Of a stretch of 64,000 bases of DNA, positions 8,052 through 16,984 are shown one piece after another. Each line of letters starts with the position of its first letter. The stretch's first letter is position 1. The stretch is from assembly GCA_002342065.1 (NCBI GenBank), contig DDPF01000012.1, positions 434,001 to 498,000 on the forward strand. The letters are read 5' to 3'. Both the position numbers and the translations under genes were made by a program. The notes beneath the pieces were generated by a model, which saw only the letters and a list, made by a program, of their open reading frames with translations, was not told the DNA's origin and searched no databases. The stretch is from Bacteroidetes bacterium UBA2475. GTDB lineage: Bacteria > Bacteroidota > Bacteroidia > B-17B0 > Aurantibacillaceae.

Positions 8052-9325
8052 TAAAGAAAGATACCGCCATCTTTAAATTAATTAAAGAAGAACAACACCG
8101 CCAAACCGAAGGCATTGAGTTAATAGCCAGCGAAAATTACGTAAGCAACCAGGTAATGCAGTCCATGGGCAGTGTGTTAACCAACAAATATGCCGAAGGC
8201 TTACCTTTTAAACGTTATTATGGCGGTTGCGAAGTAGTAGATAAAGTTGAACAGCTGGCAATTGATCGTGCAAAAGAATTATTTGGTGCTGCATGGGTAA
8301 ATGTACAACCACACTCAGGGGCACAGGCTAACGCTGCAGTTATGCTAGCCTGCTTAAAACCCGGCGATACTATTTTAGGTTTAGATCTTTCACATGGTGG
8401 ACATTTAACGCATGGCGCAGCTGTTAATTATTCGGGTAAATTATATCGTCCAACATTTTACGGTGTTGAACGCGAAACAGGTTTAATTAATTACGATAAA
8501 TTAGAAGCAACTGCAAATGCAGAAAAACCAAAAATGATCATTTGCGGTGCCAGCGCTTATTCGCGTGATTGGGATTACGAACGTTTACGCAAAATTGCAG
8601 ATGCTGTTGGCGCTATTTTATTAGCTGATATCTCTCACCCAAGCGGATTAATTGCTAAAGGAATTTTAAACGATCCTTTACCGCATTGCCATATTGTAAC
8701 TACAACCACACACAAAACATTACGTGGCCCGCGTGGCGGCATGATCATGATGGGGAAAGATTTTGAAAATCCATTCGGCGAAAAAACACCAAAAGGCGAA
8801 ACAAAAATGATGAGCGCCATGTTGGATATGGCTGTTTTTCCTGGCATACAAGGTGGTCCGCTTGAGCATGTAATAGCCGCAAAAGCAGTGGCATATGGCG
8901 AAGCGTTAACTGACGATTATATGCACTACTGTATACAATTAGTAAAAAACTCGCAAGCAATGGCAAAAGGTTTTATGGATCTTGGTTATAATATTGTTTC
9001 AAAAGGTACAGACAATCATATGTTCTTGATCGATCTTAGAAATAAAAACTTAACCGGTAAAGAAGCTTTAGCTGCTTTAGAACAAGTTAATATTACTGTA
9101 AATAAGAACATGGTTCCTTTCGACGATAAATCTGCTTTTGTTACTTCCGGCATTCGTATTGGCTCACCGGCTATTACAACCCGCGGCTTAAAAGAAAAAG
9201 AATGTTTAAAGATCGTTGGCCTTATTGACGAGGTTCTAAAAAATAAAGACAATCCGAAAGAGCTTGCAAAAATTAAAAAGAAGGTAAATACCATGATGGT
9301 AAAATACCCTCTCTTTAAAAGTTAA
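8048..9325 (+). CDS. glyA: Serine hydroxymethyltransferase
   Basis: Cytoplasmic PLP enzyme converting serine and tetrahydrofolate to glycine and 5,10-methylene-tetrahydrofolate. The PLP lysine is K223 in TTTTHKTLRGPRGG, the PLP-binding Asp is in ADISH (about 194), and HSGAQANAAV near residue 90 is a strong family motif. The 425-residue length is normal. The start ATG overlaps the stop of the exosortase-associated gene (ATGA), so a housekeeping enzyme is coupled to the exosortase operon. That arrangement may be accidental or may share a promoter. Confidence 0.97.
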   Translation: MIKKDTAIFKLIKEEQHRQTEGIELIASENYVSNQVMQSMGSVLTNKYAEGLPFKRYYGGCEVVDKVEQLAIDRAKELFGAAWVNVQPHSGAQANAAVMLACLKPGDTILGLDLSHGGHLTHGAAVNYSGKLYRPTFYGVERETGLINYDKLEATANAEKPKMIICGASAYSRDWDYERLRKIADAVGAILLADISHPSGLIAKGILNDPLPHCHIVTTTTHKTLRGPRGGMIMMGKDFENPFGEKTPKGETKMMSAMLDMAVFPGIQGGPLEHVIAAKAVAYGEALTDDYMHYCIQLVKNSQAMAKGFMDLGYNIVSKGTDNHMFLIDLRNKNLTGKEALAALEQVNITVNKNMVPFDDKSAFVTSGIRIGSPAITTRGLKEKECLKIVGLIDEVLKNKDNPKELAKIKKKVNTMMVKYPLFKS

Positions 9326-9329
9326 CTTT

Positions 9330-9420
9330 TAACCACTAAGACACAAAGAGCACAAAGGAACACTAAGAAAAATAAAAAAAGATCTTAGTGCGTCTTAGTG
9401 TCCTCAGTGCCTTAGTGGTT
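9330..9420. repeat. Inverted-repeat element, CACTAAG type, between convergent genes
   Basis: Two 38-base arms (9330-9367 and 9383-9420) match at 29 of 38 positions when one is reversed. Both begin AACCACTAAG. The element starts four bases after the glyA stop and ends two bases before the stop of the opposite gene, and it probably acts as a two-way terminator or mRNA end. It is related to 16985-17448, 25623-25753 and 57035-57108. Confidence 0.8.
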
Positions 9421-9422
9421 CA

Positions 9423-10274
9423 TCAGATTTCGAACTCCTGTTTAGCCAACTGCTTTTCAGGAGTTTTTAATTCAATAGTGTATTTTCCTTTTGCCAAACC
9501 GTTCATCGGTAAGTTCAATTCATACTCTTTATTTGAACATGGTACTAACCACTGACTTTTAATTTCACAAACCGTTAATCCTTTCTCGTTAAAAACATAT
9601 AGAGATACATAATCTTCTTTATCATTTGAATAATTCATTTTTCCTCTTAAATACAAAGGAAAAGTTTGCATACTACCACCGGCATACAGAACCGTTTTGG
9701 TTATCATGGAGTACCATGGCAGCTTCTCTCCTTTTAAATTAGCAACCAATTGTTTTAAAGGCAAAAACGAAGAATCTTTTGCTGAAGCAACATTAGCTGT
9801 TGATTGTTTATCGCTAATAGCCCATATAGCTTGTTGCTCAATATCTTTGTCAAATTTAGAAACGCTTAAATATCTTGCAAGACTCACTAAATTACTATCT
9901 GCCAGTTTATTTATATCATATTTTGCGCCTGACACGGGTGAATGATTAGAGGCCTGACAACAATATCCTTTTACATCAAAAGACTTACTCTCCATTTTCT
10001 TCATCACAATTATTTCTTCACGGGTTATTAAAATATCCTGGTTCTTTTCGTCAATAGAATTTAATCTCCTTCCGGCTTCTACAACAATAATTAACGAATC
10101 GTTACTCAAATTTTTAAGGTCCATTTTAATACAATAACCCTGGTAACCCCCTAAACTTTTTACCTGGGCCTTTACCATTTTAAGATCAAGCGCTTTTTGT
10201 AAATACATTTTTTGGCGCGTAGCGGTCATTTGCAGACTCATTATTAAAACGCAGAAAATTATTTTGTTAACCAT
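9423..10274 (-). CDS. Secreted protein of unknown function
   Basis: I do not recognise this 283-residue protein. It has a signal peptide (MVNKIIFCVLIMSLQM), a cysteine pair in GYCCQASNHSPVSG, and a segment EQQAIWAISD that recalls the Trp-containing motif of thioester or repeat adhesion domains. The C-terminal 90 residues are beta-rich and end in KQLAKQEFEI, with no classical sorting signal. The ATG is preceded by an exact AAGGAGG seven bases upstream, which is unusual for this phylum and suggests strong or specially controlled translation. It stands alone on the minus strand. Confidence 0.6.
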   Translation of the reverse strand: MVNKIIFCVLIMSLQMTATRQKMYLQKALDLKMVKAQVKSLGGYQGYCIKMDLKNLSNDSLIIVVEAGRRLNSIDEKNQDILITREEIIVMKKMESKSFDVKGYCCQASNHSPVSGAKYDINKLADSNLVSLARYLSVSKFDKDIEQQAIWAISDKQSTANVASAKDSSFLPLKQLVANLKGEKLPWYSMITKTVLYAGGSMQTFPLYLRGKMNYSNDKEDYVSLYVFNEKGLTVCEIKSQWLVPCSNKEYELNLPMNGLAKGKYTIELKTPEKQLAKQEFEI

Positions 10275-10312
10275 TTTTCCCTCCTTTTATATAAATAACT
10301 AATAACATTCAC

Positions 10313-10343
10313 TTTGGTTACAATATATATTTTAGTATTTTGG
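10313..10343 (+). promoter_or_regulatory. Promoter of the nucleoside transporter gene
   Basis: TTTG (10313-10316) and TATTTTGG (10336-10343, one mismatch to TAnnTTTG) are separated by 19 bases, 14 bases ahead of the ATG. Confidence 0.55.
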
Positions 10344-10357
10344 CTTAGATTTTAAAC

Positions 10358-11623
10358 ATGGATAGGTTTACAGGTATTATAGGCATTATTGTGATCTTTG
10401 GCATTGCCGTTCTAATGTCAAACAACAGGAAGGCGATCAACTTGCGTTTGGTATTTAGCGGGTTGGCTTTGCAAATTTTAATTGCTGTGTTGGTTCTTAA
10501 GGTGCCCTTCATCACTAATTTTTTCTCATGGCTGGGAAGAGGCATGGGAAAGATAGAGCAGTTTGCAGTGCAGGGTGCATCTTTTGTTTACGGTGGCATA
10601 ATGGTTGATAAACACGATGGAACATCTGTTTCTTATGGCGCGCCACACACATTTGTTTTTGCTTTTAGCGTAACCGCTACCATTATTTTAGTTTGTGTTT
10701 TAGTTGCTATCTTATATCATATTGGAATTATGCAGCGTGTGGTAGCATTAATTGCAAGAGTAATGAATTTTGTAATGCGCGCAAGCGGTGCAGAAGCATT
10801 AAGCAATGTGGCCAGTGCTTTTGTTGGGCAAGTTGAGGCGCAAGTAATGATACGCCCCTATTTACCAAGCATGACAAAAAGCGAATTGCTTTCTTCAATG
10901 GCAGGAAGCATGGCCTGCATAGCAGGTGGTATATTAATCGTATACGTAAACATGGGCGCACGCGCAGAATATCTTTTAACCGCCAGTTTAATGGCAGCAC
11001 CAGCCGCTATTGTTATTTCAAAAATTATTTTTCCAGAAACCGAAGAGCCCGTTACAAAAGGCAAAGTTAAACTGGAAGTAAAAAAAGAACATACTAATTT
11101 AATTGATGCCATATCTCATGGCGCCGGCGACGGAATGAAAATTGCAATTAACGTAATTGCTATGTTAATTGGTTTTATTGCTTTAATAGCCTTAGTTAAC
11201 TATTGTCTTGGTTTTATACACTGGAGTGAATACATTAACGGACAATTAACAACAGTTCATTTATCGCTCGATTATATTTTTGGGAAATTATTTTACCCAC
11301 TGGCTTGGTGCATGGGTGTGCCGATTGACGACGTGCAGCAGGTTGCTACTTTAATGGGACAAAAATTAACCATCAATGAATTTGTAGCGTTTGATACCAT
11401 GACACATCATTTGGCAAAACCTTTAAGCGAAAAAGGATTGATCATTGCCAGCTTTGCTATTTGCGGCTTTGCAAACTTCAGTTCAGTTGGCATGCAAATT
11501 GGCGGTATTGGCGCTTTAGCGCCAGAACGACGGGCAGATCTTGCTAAGCTTGGAATAAGAGCATTAATTAGTGGAACACTGGCAAGTTATCTTTCTGCAA
11601 CAATTGCAGGTATGCTTCTTTAA
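10358..11623 (+). CDS. Concentrative nucleoside transporter (CNT/NupC family)
   Basis: Inner-membrane symporter taking up nucleosides with H+ or Na+. The 421-residue sequence has the CNT core: hydrophobic N-terminal spans, GAEALSNVASAFVGQVEAQ around residues 148-166, then SELLSSMAGSMACIAGG, and the conserved CGFANFSSVGMQIGG near the C-terminus. The gene is followed within ten bases by the PAP2 gene, so they may be co-transcribed, although no functional link is clear. The nucleoside preference is not predictable here. Confidence 0.93.
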   Translation: MDRFTGIIGIIVIFGIAVLMSNNRKAINLRLVFSGLALQILIAVLVLKVPFITNFFSWLGRGMGKIEQFAVQGASFVYGGIMVDKHDGTSVSYGAPHTFVFAFSVTATIILVCVLVAILYHIGIMQRVVALIARVMNFVMRASGAEALSNVASAFVGQVEAQVMIRPYLPSMTKSELLSSMAGSMACIAGGILIVYVNMGARAEYLLTASLMAAPAAIVISKIIFPETEEPVTKGKVKLEVKKEHTNLIDAISHGAGDGMKIAINVIAMLIGFIALIALVNYCLGFIHWSEYINGQLTTVHLSLDYIFGKLFYPLAWCMGVPIDDVQQVATLMGQKLTINEFVAFDTMTHHLAKPLSEKGLIIASFAICGFANFSSVGMQIGGIGALAPERRADLAKLGIRALISGTLASYLSATIAGMLL

Positions 11624-11633
11624 AATTAAATGG

Positions 11634-12218
11634 ATGACAAAAAATTTTGTAATATGTATTCTGTTTTTTGTTAGTTCTTTTTATGCTCAAAACCTTGATT
11701 ATAGGATTTTAAAATCCGTTAATCAAACTGATATGCCTTGTTGGGATAAAACAATGAAAGGCGTTTCCTTCTCTGTGTATCCTGTTATGCCAGTAAGTGT
11801 TATTGGTATATGGACACACGGTTATATTAATAAAGACGAAGTAATGATGCGCAATGGTTATAAAAGTGCTATAACAATTGGCTTTGCTATTGCTGCATCT
11901 ACTGGTTTAAAATACGCTATAAACAGAACGCGCCCTTATACTGAATATCCAAACGACATTATAAAAAGAGATCATTCTGGCCCCTACTCTTTTCCAAGCG
12001 GACATACAACAGCTGCTTTTGCAACGGCAACGGCAGTTAGTTTAAGTTACAAAAAATGGTATGTCACTGCGCCCGCATTTGCTTATGCGAGCTTTGTTGG
12101 TTATTCACGTATGCGTTTAGGCATGCACTATGGTTCGGATGTTTTAGGAGGAATTATCCTGGGTATTGGCAGCGGTTTATTAACCTGGCAATTAGATAAA
12201 TCGTTTAATAAGAAGTAA
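11634..12218 (+). CDS. PAP2-family membrane-associated phosphatase
   Basis: Lipid phosphatase of the type 2 phosphatidic acid phosphatase family, exported by a signal peptide (MTKNFVICILFFVSSFYAQ). All three catalytic motifs are visible: KYAINRTRP, PSGH in SFPSGHTT, and SRMRLGMHYGSD. Substrates in this family include undecaprenyl pyrophosphate, phosphatidate and phosphorylated lipid A. I chose the ATG at 11634 because it gives a proper signal peptide; a longer in-frame reading would overlap the transporter gene. The protein has 194 residues and is convergent with bioA. Confidence 0.9.
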   Translation: MTKNFVICILFFVSSFYAQNLDYRILKSVNQTDMPCWDKTMKGVSFSVYPVMPVSVIGIWTHGYINKDEVMMRNGYKSAITIGFAIAASTGLKYAINRTRPYTEYPNDIIKRDHSGPYSFPSGHTTAAFATATAVSLSYKKWYVTAPAFAYASFVGYSRMRLGMHYGSDVLGGIILGIGSGLLTWQLDKSFNKK

Positions 12219-12222
12219 TTTT

Positions 12223-13488
12223 TTATTTTAAAAATTCTTCTATCGAAGAATAAATATAAGCTAGCTCTTCTTTTGTGATTACGTAAGGCGGCAGGACATA
12301 AAAAATATTTCCGAGCGGCCGCAGCAAAATTCCTTTTTGCAAAAAGAAATCAGAGATAGTTTGAGAAGCGTTATTTAAATAATGTGTCTGTTCTTCTGTG
12401 TGCAATTCAAAAGCAATAATGGTTCCTTTTACACGAACATCTTTTAATTTAGAATTAGTTTCGATCTTTATTTTGAATTGAAGATGCTGTTCTTCTATCA
12501 TTTTTATTTGCTTCCGCGTTTCTTCTTTTTCAAGAAGATCTAAACTCGCTAACGCTGCGCTACAGGCTGTAGGATTAGCAGTATAACTATGCCCGTGAAA
12601 AAAAGTTTTTGTTTTGTCGTCACTTAAAAATGCATCATAAATAAATTGCGCACAGCTTGTTACGCCTAACGGCATATAACCACCGGTTAACCCTTTGCTT
12701 AAACAAATTATATCCGCTTTATTTTTTAAATGATCGTTCGCGAAAAATTTACCGGTTCTTCCAAAACCTGTCATTACTTCGTCAGCAATGGTAACAATAT
12801 TATTTTCTTTACAGGCACCTATTAATTCATCCAATAATTCCGCTTCATACATTATCATTCCGGAAGCACCTTGTATGAGTGGTTCAAAAATAAATCCTGC
12901 AATTTCATGTTGCTCCGACCACAGCTGAATTGTATTTTTTAATTCATTTAAATTCTCTTTTGTTGGTAACGGAATATGCGCAACATTAAATAAGGAATTC
13001 TCGAAAGCATTATTAAAAACATTTCTTGCCCCCACACTCATGCCGCCAAATGTATCGCCATGGTACGCATTCTCAAAAGCGATAAAGAGTATTTTATTCA
13101 TTTTTTGATTGTGCCAGTATTGAAGCGTCATTTTTAATGCCACCTCAACTGCTGTTGAACCATTGTCGGAATAAAATATCTTTGACTGATTCTTTGGGAG
13201 ATGTCCTAAAAGTCTTTCTGCCAAAGTAACTGCCGGCGCATGTGTGAAATCAGAAAAAATAGAATGCTCTAATTGTAATAATTGCTCACTTACTTTTTTT
13301 GAAATATATGGATTACAATGGCCATGTAAATTAACCCACCAACTCGAGATCGCGTCAATATATTTATTGCCTTTATCATCAAAAAAATAAACGCCTTCGC
13401 CTTTTACAATGTTAATTACAGGTTTGGCATTTAGCTGGTGAGTAAATGGGTGCCAAACAAATTGTTTATCTTTTTGGGAAATGCTCAT
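12223..13488 (-). CDS. bioA: Adenosylmethionine-8-amino-7-oxononanoate aminotransferase
   Basis: PLP enzyme making 7,8-diaminopelargonic acid from KAPA with S-adenosylmethionine as amino donor. The 421-residue protein has the class III aminotransferase features: SSWWVNLHGHCNPYI near residue 50, SDNGSTAVEVALKM near 110, and the PLP lysine in ICLSKGLTGGYMPLG. The SWWV motif near the N-terminus distinguishes BioA from other class III enzymes. It follows bioD with no spacer and is the last gene of the biotin operon. Confidence 0.95.
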   Translation of the reverse strand: MSISQKDKQFVWHPFTHQLNAKPVINIVKGEGVYFFDDKGNKYIDAISSWWVNLHGHCNPYISKKVSEQLLQLEHSIFSDFTHAPAVTLAERLLGHLPKNQSKIFYSDNGSTAVEVALKMTLQYWHNQKMNKILFIAFENAYHGDTFGGMSVGARNVFNNAFENSLFNVAHIPLPTKENLNELKNTIQLWSEQHEIAGFIFEPLIQGASGMIMYEAELLDELIGACKENNIVTIADEVMTGFGRTGKFFANDHLKNKADIICLSKGLTGGYMPLGVTSCAQFIYDAFLSDDKTKTFFHGHSYTANPTACSAALASLDLLEKEETRKQIKMIEEQHLQFKIKIETNSKLKDVRVKGTIIAFELHTEEQTHYLNNASQTISDFFLQKGILLRPLGNIFYVLPPYVITKEELAYIYSSIEEFLK

Positions 13489-14112
13489 TTAGTTTGAAAA
13501 TAAACTCATATCTATTTTTTGCGCCAGACCTAAGATACTTTCTTTAGATATTTCTGTTACCTCAGGAATTTCGGCAATGATAGGCAACTCAGCATAATTA
13601 ATTATGGTCGATCGCACAGCACTATCAAAAGTTCCAATTAACACCAGACCTTTAATTTCAAAACCATTTTTTGTGAGGTAATCAATACTTAATAACGAAT
13701 GATTAATGCAGCCTAAATAATTCCGTATTACCAAAACAATTTCAGCTTCAAAAAAAGTAGCCATATCAATTACAAAATATTGTTCATTCAATGGAACAAG
13801 AATGCCACCCGCACCTTCAATAACAAGATCATTGCTGGTAAGAGGGGGTTCCATTATCTCCATTATTATTTTTTCACCTGTTAATGATGCCGCTAAATGC
13901 GGCGATACAGGCTGGTCGTAACAATACTGTTCCATATGAATAGTACTGGTCTGATTAGTAAGTAAATTAGCTACCGTATCTTTATCTGTTCCGTTCTCTG
14001 TTCCGCATTGCACGGGTTTCCAGTAATCTGCGTTTAAAGCTTCGGTTAAAATTGCCGCAACAACTGTTTTTCCAACGCCTGTGCCAATGCCTGTAATAAA
14101 ATATTTATTCAT
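13489..14112 (-). CDS. bioD: Dethiobiotin synthetase
   Basis: ATP-dependent enzyme closing the ureido ring of dethiobiotin from diaminopelargonate and CO2. The P-loop GIGTGVGKT is at residues 8-16, and VIEGAGGILVP is the conserved segment in the middle. The 207-residue length is normal. It lies between bioF, from which a 33-base palindrome separates it, and bioA, which begins directly after its stop. Confidence 0.95.
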   Translation of the reverse strand: MNKYFITGIGTGVGKTVVAAILTEALNADYWKPVQCGTENGTDKDTVANLLTNQTSTIHMEQYCYDQPVSPHLAASLTGEKIIMEIMEPPLTSNDLVIEGAGGILVPLNEQYFVIDMATFFEAEIVLVIRNYLGCINHSLLSIDYLTKNGFEIKGLVLIGTFDSAVRSTIINYAELPIIAEIPEVTEISKESILGLAQKIDMSLFSN

Positions 14113-14125
14113 TTTTTTATTTTTT

Positions 14126-14158
14126 AATCCTGTCAGGTTTTAAAAACCTGACAGGATT
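14126..14158. repeat. Perfect 33-base palindrome across the end of bioF
   Basis: Arms of 16 bases (14126-14141 and 14143-14158) are exact reverse complements with one base between them; the core reads CCTGTCAGG. It covers the last five codons and stop of bioF (residues ILSGF) and the start of the bioF-bioD spacer. The bases that follow on the minus strand are A-rich, not T-rich, so it is not a classical terminator. It looks like a dispersed palindromic repeat that entered the gene end. Confidence 0.8.
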
Positions 14159-15273
14159 TGAATTAAAAGATCTGTTTCTTGTTTTGTATTAAACGCATGA
14201 ATGCAAAAACGGACCCGTTCTGTACCTTCTTTTACAGTTGGGCTTTTAATTGCTTTTGCGTAAATATTTTTTAATGCTAATTTTTTTTCAATCAGATCTG
14301 CTTTCGCATTACTACCAACAACCAGGCTATGAATAGCGCTTTGACTCTTTATCATCGCTTTAATACTATTGGTCTTTGAATAAAAATAAGAAATGTTGTT
14401 TTGTAAAACATCTTTCTGATCTGTTTCAATTAATAATTGGTAGGCATTTAATATTGCATTAACACTATGGTTTGGAAGGGCTGTTGTATAAATAAACGAA
14501 CGGGAAAAATTGATCAAATAATTCCTTAATAACTCATCACCAACAATTGCAGCGCCATGGCAACCCATTGCTTTGCCATAAGTGTAGATCCTTGCAAAAC
14601 ATTTTTTTTCTATTCCTAATGCGTTGCATAATCCCCTGCCCTGGTTTCCAAAAACTCCAATAGCATGGGCTTCGTCCACAATTAAAAAAACGGTTTCCAA
14701 AGTTTTGATCAGTTCTGTTATTTCCAATAAGGGAGCAAGATCGCCATCCATAGAATAAACGCTCTCAACAACCACATAAATATTTTTAAAATTATGCTGA
14801 TGTCTTTGAACAAGATCTTTTAAAGATTCAAGATCGTTATGTTTGAATTTGTAATGTGTGGCGTGACCTAATCTTATGCCATCATAAATTGAAGCATGGA
14901 TTAATTCATCAAACAATACAAGATCATCTTTCTGAGGCACGCTTGAAAGTAAACCAAGATTAGCATCGTAACCCGAATTAAAAATTAAAGCGCTTGAAGC
15001 ATGATGAAATAATGCGATCTGCTTTTCAGCTTCCTCTATAAAAGCCGAGTTGCCGCTAATTAAACGCGAACCTGTAGAGCCGTAAACTGTTTCCTGTTTA
15101 AGGTTTGAATTTTCTAGTTTTTTGGAAAGTAATCCGAGTTTAGAAAATCCCAAATAATCGTTACTACAAAAATCTATTGAAGGATAATTGGCAGTGAGTT
15201 TTCTTAACATTCCTTTTTGTTCTCGCTCAGCAAGTGCTTTGAACAAATGGGTTGGAATATTTTTACCGGGCAT
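14140..15273 (-). CDS. bioF: 8-amino-7-oxononanoate synthase
   Basis: PLP enzyme joining pimeloyl thioester and L-alanine to give KAPA, the first committed ring-building step of biotin synthesis. Family motifs are FNSGYDANLGLLS near residue 98, DEAHAIGVFG near 200 and the PLP lysine in YTYGKAMGCHGA. The 377-residue length is typical. The ATG lies two bases after the bioB stop. The last residues (ILSGF) are coded by the palindrome at 14126-14158, so the natural C-terminus may have been altered by that repeat. An alpha-oxoamine synthase for another substrate is possible by sequence, but the operon makes BioF nearly certain. Confidence 0.95.
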   Translation of the reverse strand: MPGKNIPTHLFKALAEREQKGMLRKLTANYPSIDFCSNDYLGFSKLGLLSKKLENSNLKQETVYGSTGSRLISGNSAFIEEAEKQIALFHHASSALIFNSGYDANLGLLSSVPQKDDLVLFDELIHASIYDGIRLGHATHYKFKHNDLESLKDLVQRHQHNFKNIYVVVESVYSMDGDLAPLLEITELIKTLETVFLIVDEAHAIGVFGNQGRGLCNALGIEKKCFARIYTYGKAMGCHGAAIVGDELLRNYLINFSRSFIYTTALPNHSVNAILNAYQLLIETDQKDVLQNNISYFYSKTNSIKAMIKSQSAIHSLVVGSNAKADLIEKKLALKNIYAKAIKSPTVKEGTERVRFCIHAFNTKQETDLLIQILSGF

Positions 15274-15275
15274 GT

Positions 15276-16256
15276 TTAATGTGAAATTTCTTCTTCTACG
15301 GTTTTATCAGCAAATGCTTTTTTAGGACTTAATCCTAAGATCTTAAACATCTCCATATCCTCATTATATTTTGGATTTGGGGTAGTTAATAATTTATCTC
15401 CGGCAAAAATAGAATTAGCACCTGCCATAAAACAAAGTGCTTGTCCTTCCATACTCATAGTTAAGCGACCGGCACTTAAACGTACTGCGGTTTTCGGCAA
15501 TACAATTCTTGCAGTGGCTATCATGCGCACCATATCCCAAATTGGAACGGGTGGTTGATCTTCCATAGGCGTTCCTTCAACTGCAACTAATGCATTAATA
15601 GGAACACTTTCCGGTTGCGGACGAAGGATACTTAAGGTATACAACATTCCAATTCTGTCTTCTGCACTTTCGCCCATACCAATAATACCGCCAGAGCATA
15701 CTGTTAAGCCTGCTTTACGTACATTCTTAATAGTATCTAAACGATCGTCAAATGTTCTTGTAGAAATAATATTATTGTAATTTTCTTCAGATGTATCAAT
15801 GTTGTGGTTGTATGCGTATAATCCTGCTTCTGCTAATTTTTTTGCTTGTTCTTCTGTTACCATCCCTAAAGTAGCACACACTTCTAAACCTTTGCTGTTA
15901 ATAGTTTTCACCATATCCAACACTTTATCAAAATCTTTATTATCGCGTACTTCGCGCCATGCAGCACCCAAACACATTCGGCTGGCGCCACCCTTTTTTG
16001 CATTATCAGCACAAGTGCTTACCTCTGCCACATCCATTAATTTATGAACTTTTACTTCGGTATGATAACGTGCTGCTTGCGGACAATAAGAACAATCTTC
16101 GGGACAACCACCGGTTTTTATAGATAAAAGAGAACTCACCTGAACCTCACCAATTTTATGATAGGTTTTGTGAACTTCGGCTGCTTTAGAAATTAATTCC
16201 AATAAAGGAGTATTGTAAATATCAAGAATTTCCTGTTTGGTCCAGTCTTTAATCAT
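15276..16256 (-). CDS. bioB: Biotin synthase
   Basis: Radical SAM enzyme inserting sulfur into dethiobiotin. The 4Fe-4S motif is C51-x3-C55-x2-C58 (GCPEDCSYCPQ). Further family segments are GASRMCLGAAWREVRD and YNHNIDTSEE, and the 2Fe-2S ligands follow later. I use the ATG at 16256 (MIKDWTKQEI, 326 residues); an upstream TTG would add six residues but overlaps a -7 promoter element. It is the first gene of the order bioB-bioF-bioD-bioA. No bioC or bioH for pimeloyl synthesis is in the window. Confidence 0.96.
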   Translation of the reverse strand: MIKDWTKQEILDIYNTPLLELISKAAEVHKTYHKIGEVQVSSLLSIKTGGCPEDCSYCPQAARYHTEVKVHKLMDVAEVSTCADNAKKGGASRMCLGAAWREVRDNKDFDKVLDMVKTINSKGLEVCATLGMVTEEQAKKLAEAGLYAYNHNIDTSEENYNNIISTRTFDDRLDTIKNVRKAGLTVCSGGIIGMGESAEDRIGMLYTLSILRPQPESVPINALVAVEGTPMEDQPPVPIWDMVRMIATARIVLPKTAVRLSAGRLTMSMEGQALCFMAGANSIFAGDKLLTTPNPKYNEDMEMFKILGLSPKKAFADKTVEEEISH

Positions 16257-16271
16257 AGCACTAAATATAAA

Positions 16272-16279
16272 CAAAAATA
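16272..16279 (-). promoter_or_regulatory. Candidate -7 element of the biotin operon
   Basis: TATTTTTG matches TAnnTTTG exactly and lies 15 bases upstream of the bioB ATG. No good TTTG element is at the usual distance. No recognisable BirA operator (long dyad around TTGTAAACC) was seen. Confidence 0.35.
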
Positions 16280-16325
16280 AATATTAATTCAAAATAAAAT
16301 AGAAGCTAATTTGAATAGTTATTCA

Positions 16326-16979
16326 TCAAATTACGATCCTTCCATCGCGCATGACCAAGGTCCTATCGGCCATGGCAGCTAGCTCGGAATTGTGTGTAAC
16401 AATTACAAAGGTTTGGTTGAATTCATCGCGCAATTTAAAGAACAACTGGTGTAATTCTTTTGCATTAACGCTATCCAGGTTACCGCTTGGCTCATCAGCA
16501 AAAATAACTTTAGGGTTATTAATAAGTGCCCTGGCAACCGCAACACGCTGTTGTTCACCACCACTTAATTCTGATGGCTTATGATCTACACGATCTTTTA
16601 AATTAAATAATTCAAGTAATTCCTGCGCACGCGTCTCAGCTTCTTTTTTGCTCTTTTTAGCGATCATAGCCGGAAAACAAACGTTTTCAATTGCTGTAAA
16701 CTCTGGTAATAATTGATGGAACTGAAAAACAAATCCAATATTTTGATTGCGGAAAGCTGCTAATTTTTTTTCGTTGAGTTTAAAAACAGACTCGTTATTA
16801 ATGATCACTTCGCCTTCTGAAGCTCTGTCTAAAGTACCAAGAATAGTTAGCAACGTTGTTTTACCGGCGCCCGAAGAACCAACAATAGAAACGATCTCGC
16901 CCTGGTTTATCTCAAGGTCAACTCCTTTTAGAATTTCAAGTTCTCCAAATTTTTTTCGAATATTTTTTCCTATGATCAT
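16326..16979 (-). CDS. LolD-like ABC transporter ATP-binding protein
   Basis: Cytoplasmic ATPase of the LolCDE/MacB type, which drives lipoprotein release from the inner membrane. Walker A is GSSGAGKTT (residues 34-42), the Q-loop FQFHQLLPEFTA follows, the signature is LSGGEQQR and Walker B is VIFADEP. The 217-residue length is normal. A possible FtsX/LolC-like permease lies about 5 kb away at 22151-23362; whether the two work together is inference. An inverted-repeat element begins five bases upstream of the start codon. Confidence 0.85.
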   Translation of the reverse strand: MIIGKNIRKKFGELEILKGVDLEINQGEIVSIVGSSGAGKTTLLTILGTLDRASEGEVIINNESVFKLNEKKLAAFRNQNIGFVFQFHQLLPEFTAIENVCFPAMIAKKSKKEAETRAQELLELFNLKDRVDHKPSELSGGEQQRVAVARALINNPKVIFADEPSGNLDSVNAKELHQLFFKLRDEFNQTFVIVTHNSELAAMADRTLVMRDGRIVI

Positions 16980-16984
16980 TTTTT

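Noticed and set aside
10728..11112. Minus-strand frames inside the nucleoside transporter gene
   Set aside because: Shadows of a well-supported CNT coding region with no homology of their own.
14126..14158. Intrinsic terminator between bioF and bioD
   Set aside because: The palindrome is strong, but on the transcribed strand it is followed by A-rich, not T-rich, sequence, and the biotin genes appear to be one operon.
16272..16325. BirA operator upstream of bioB
   Set aside because: No long dyad with the known TTGTAAACC-type halves is visible.
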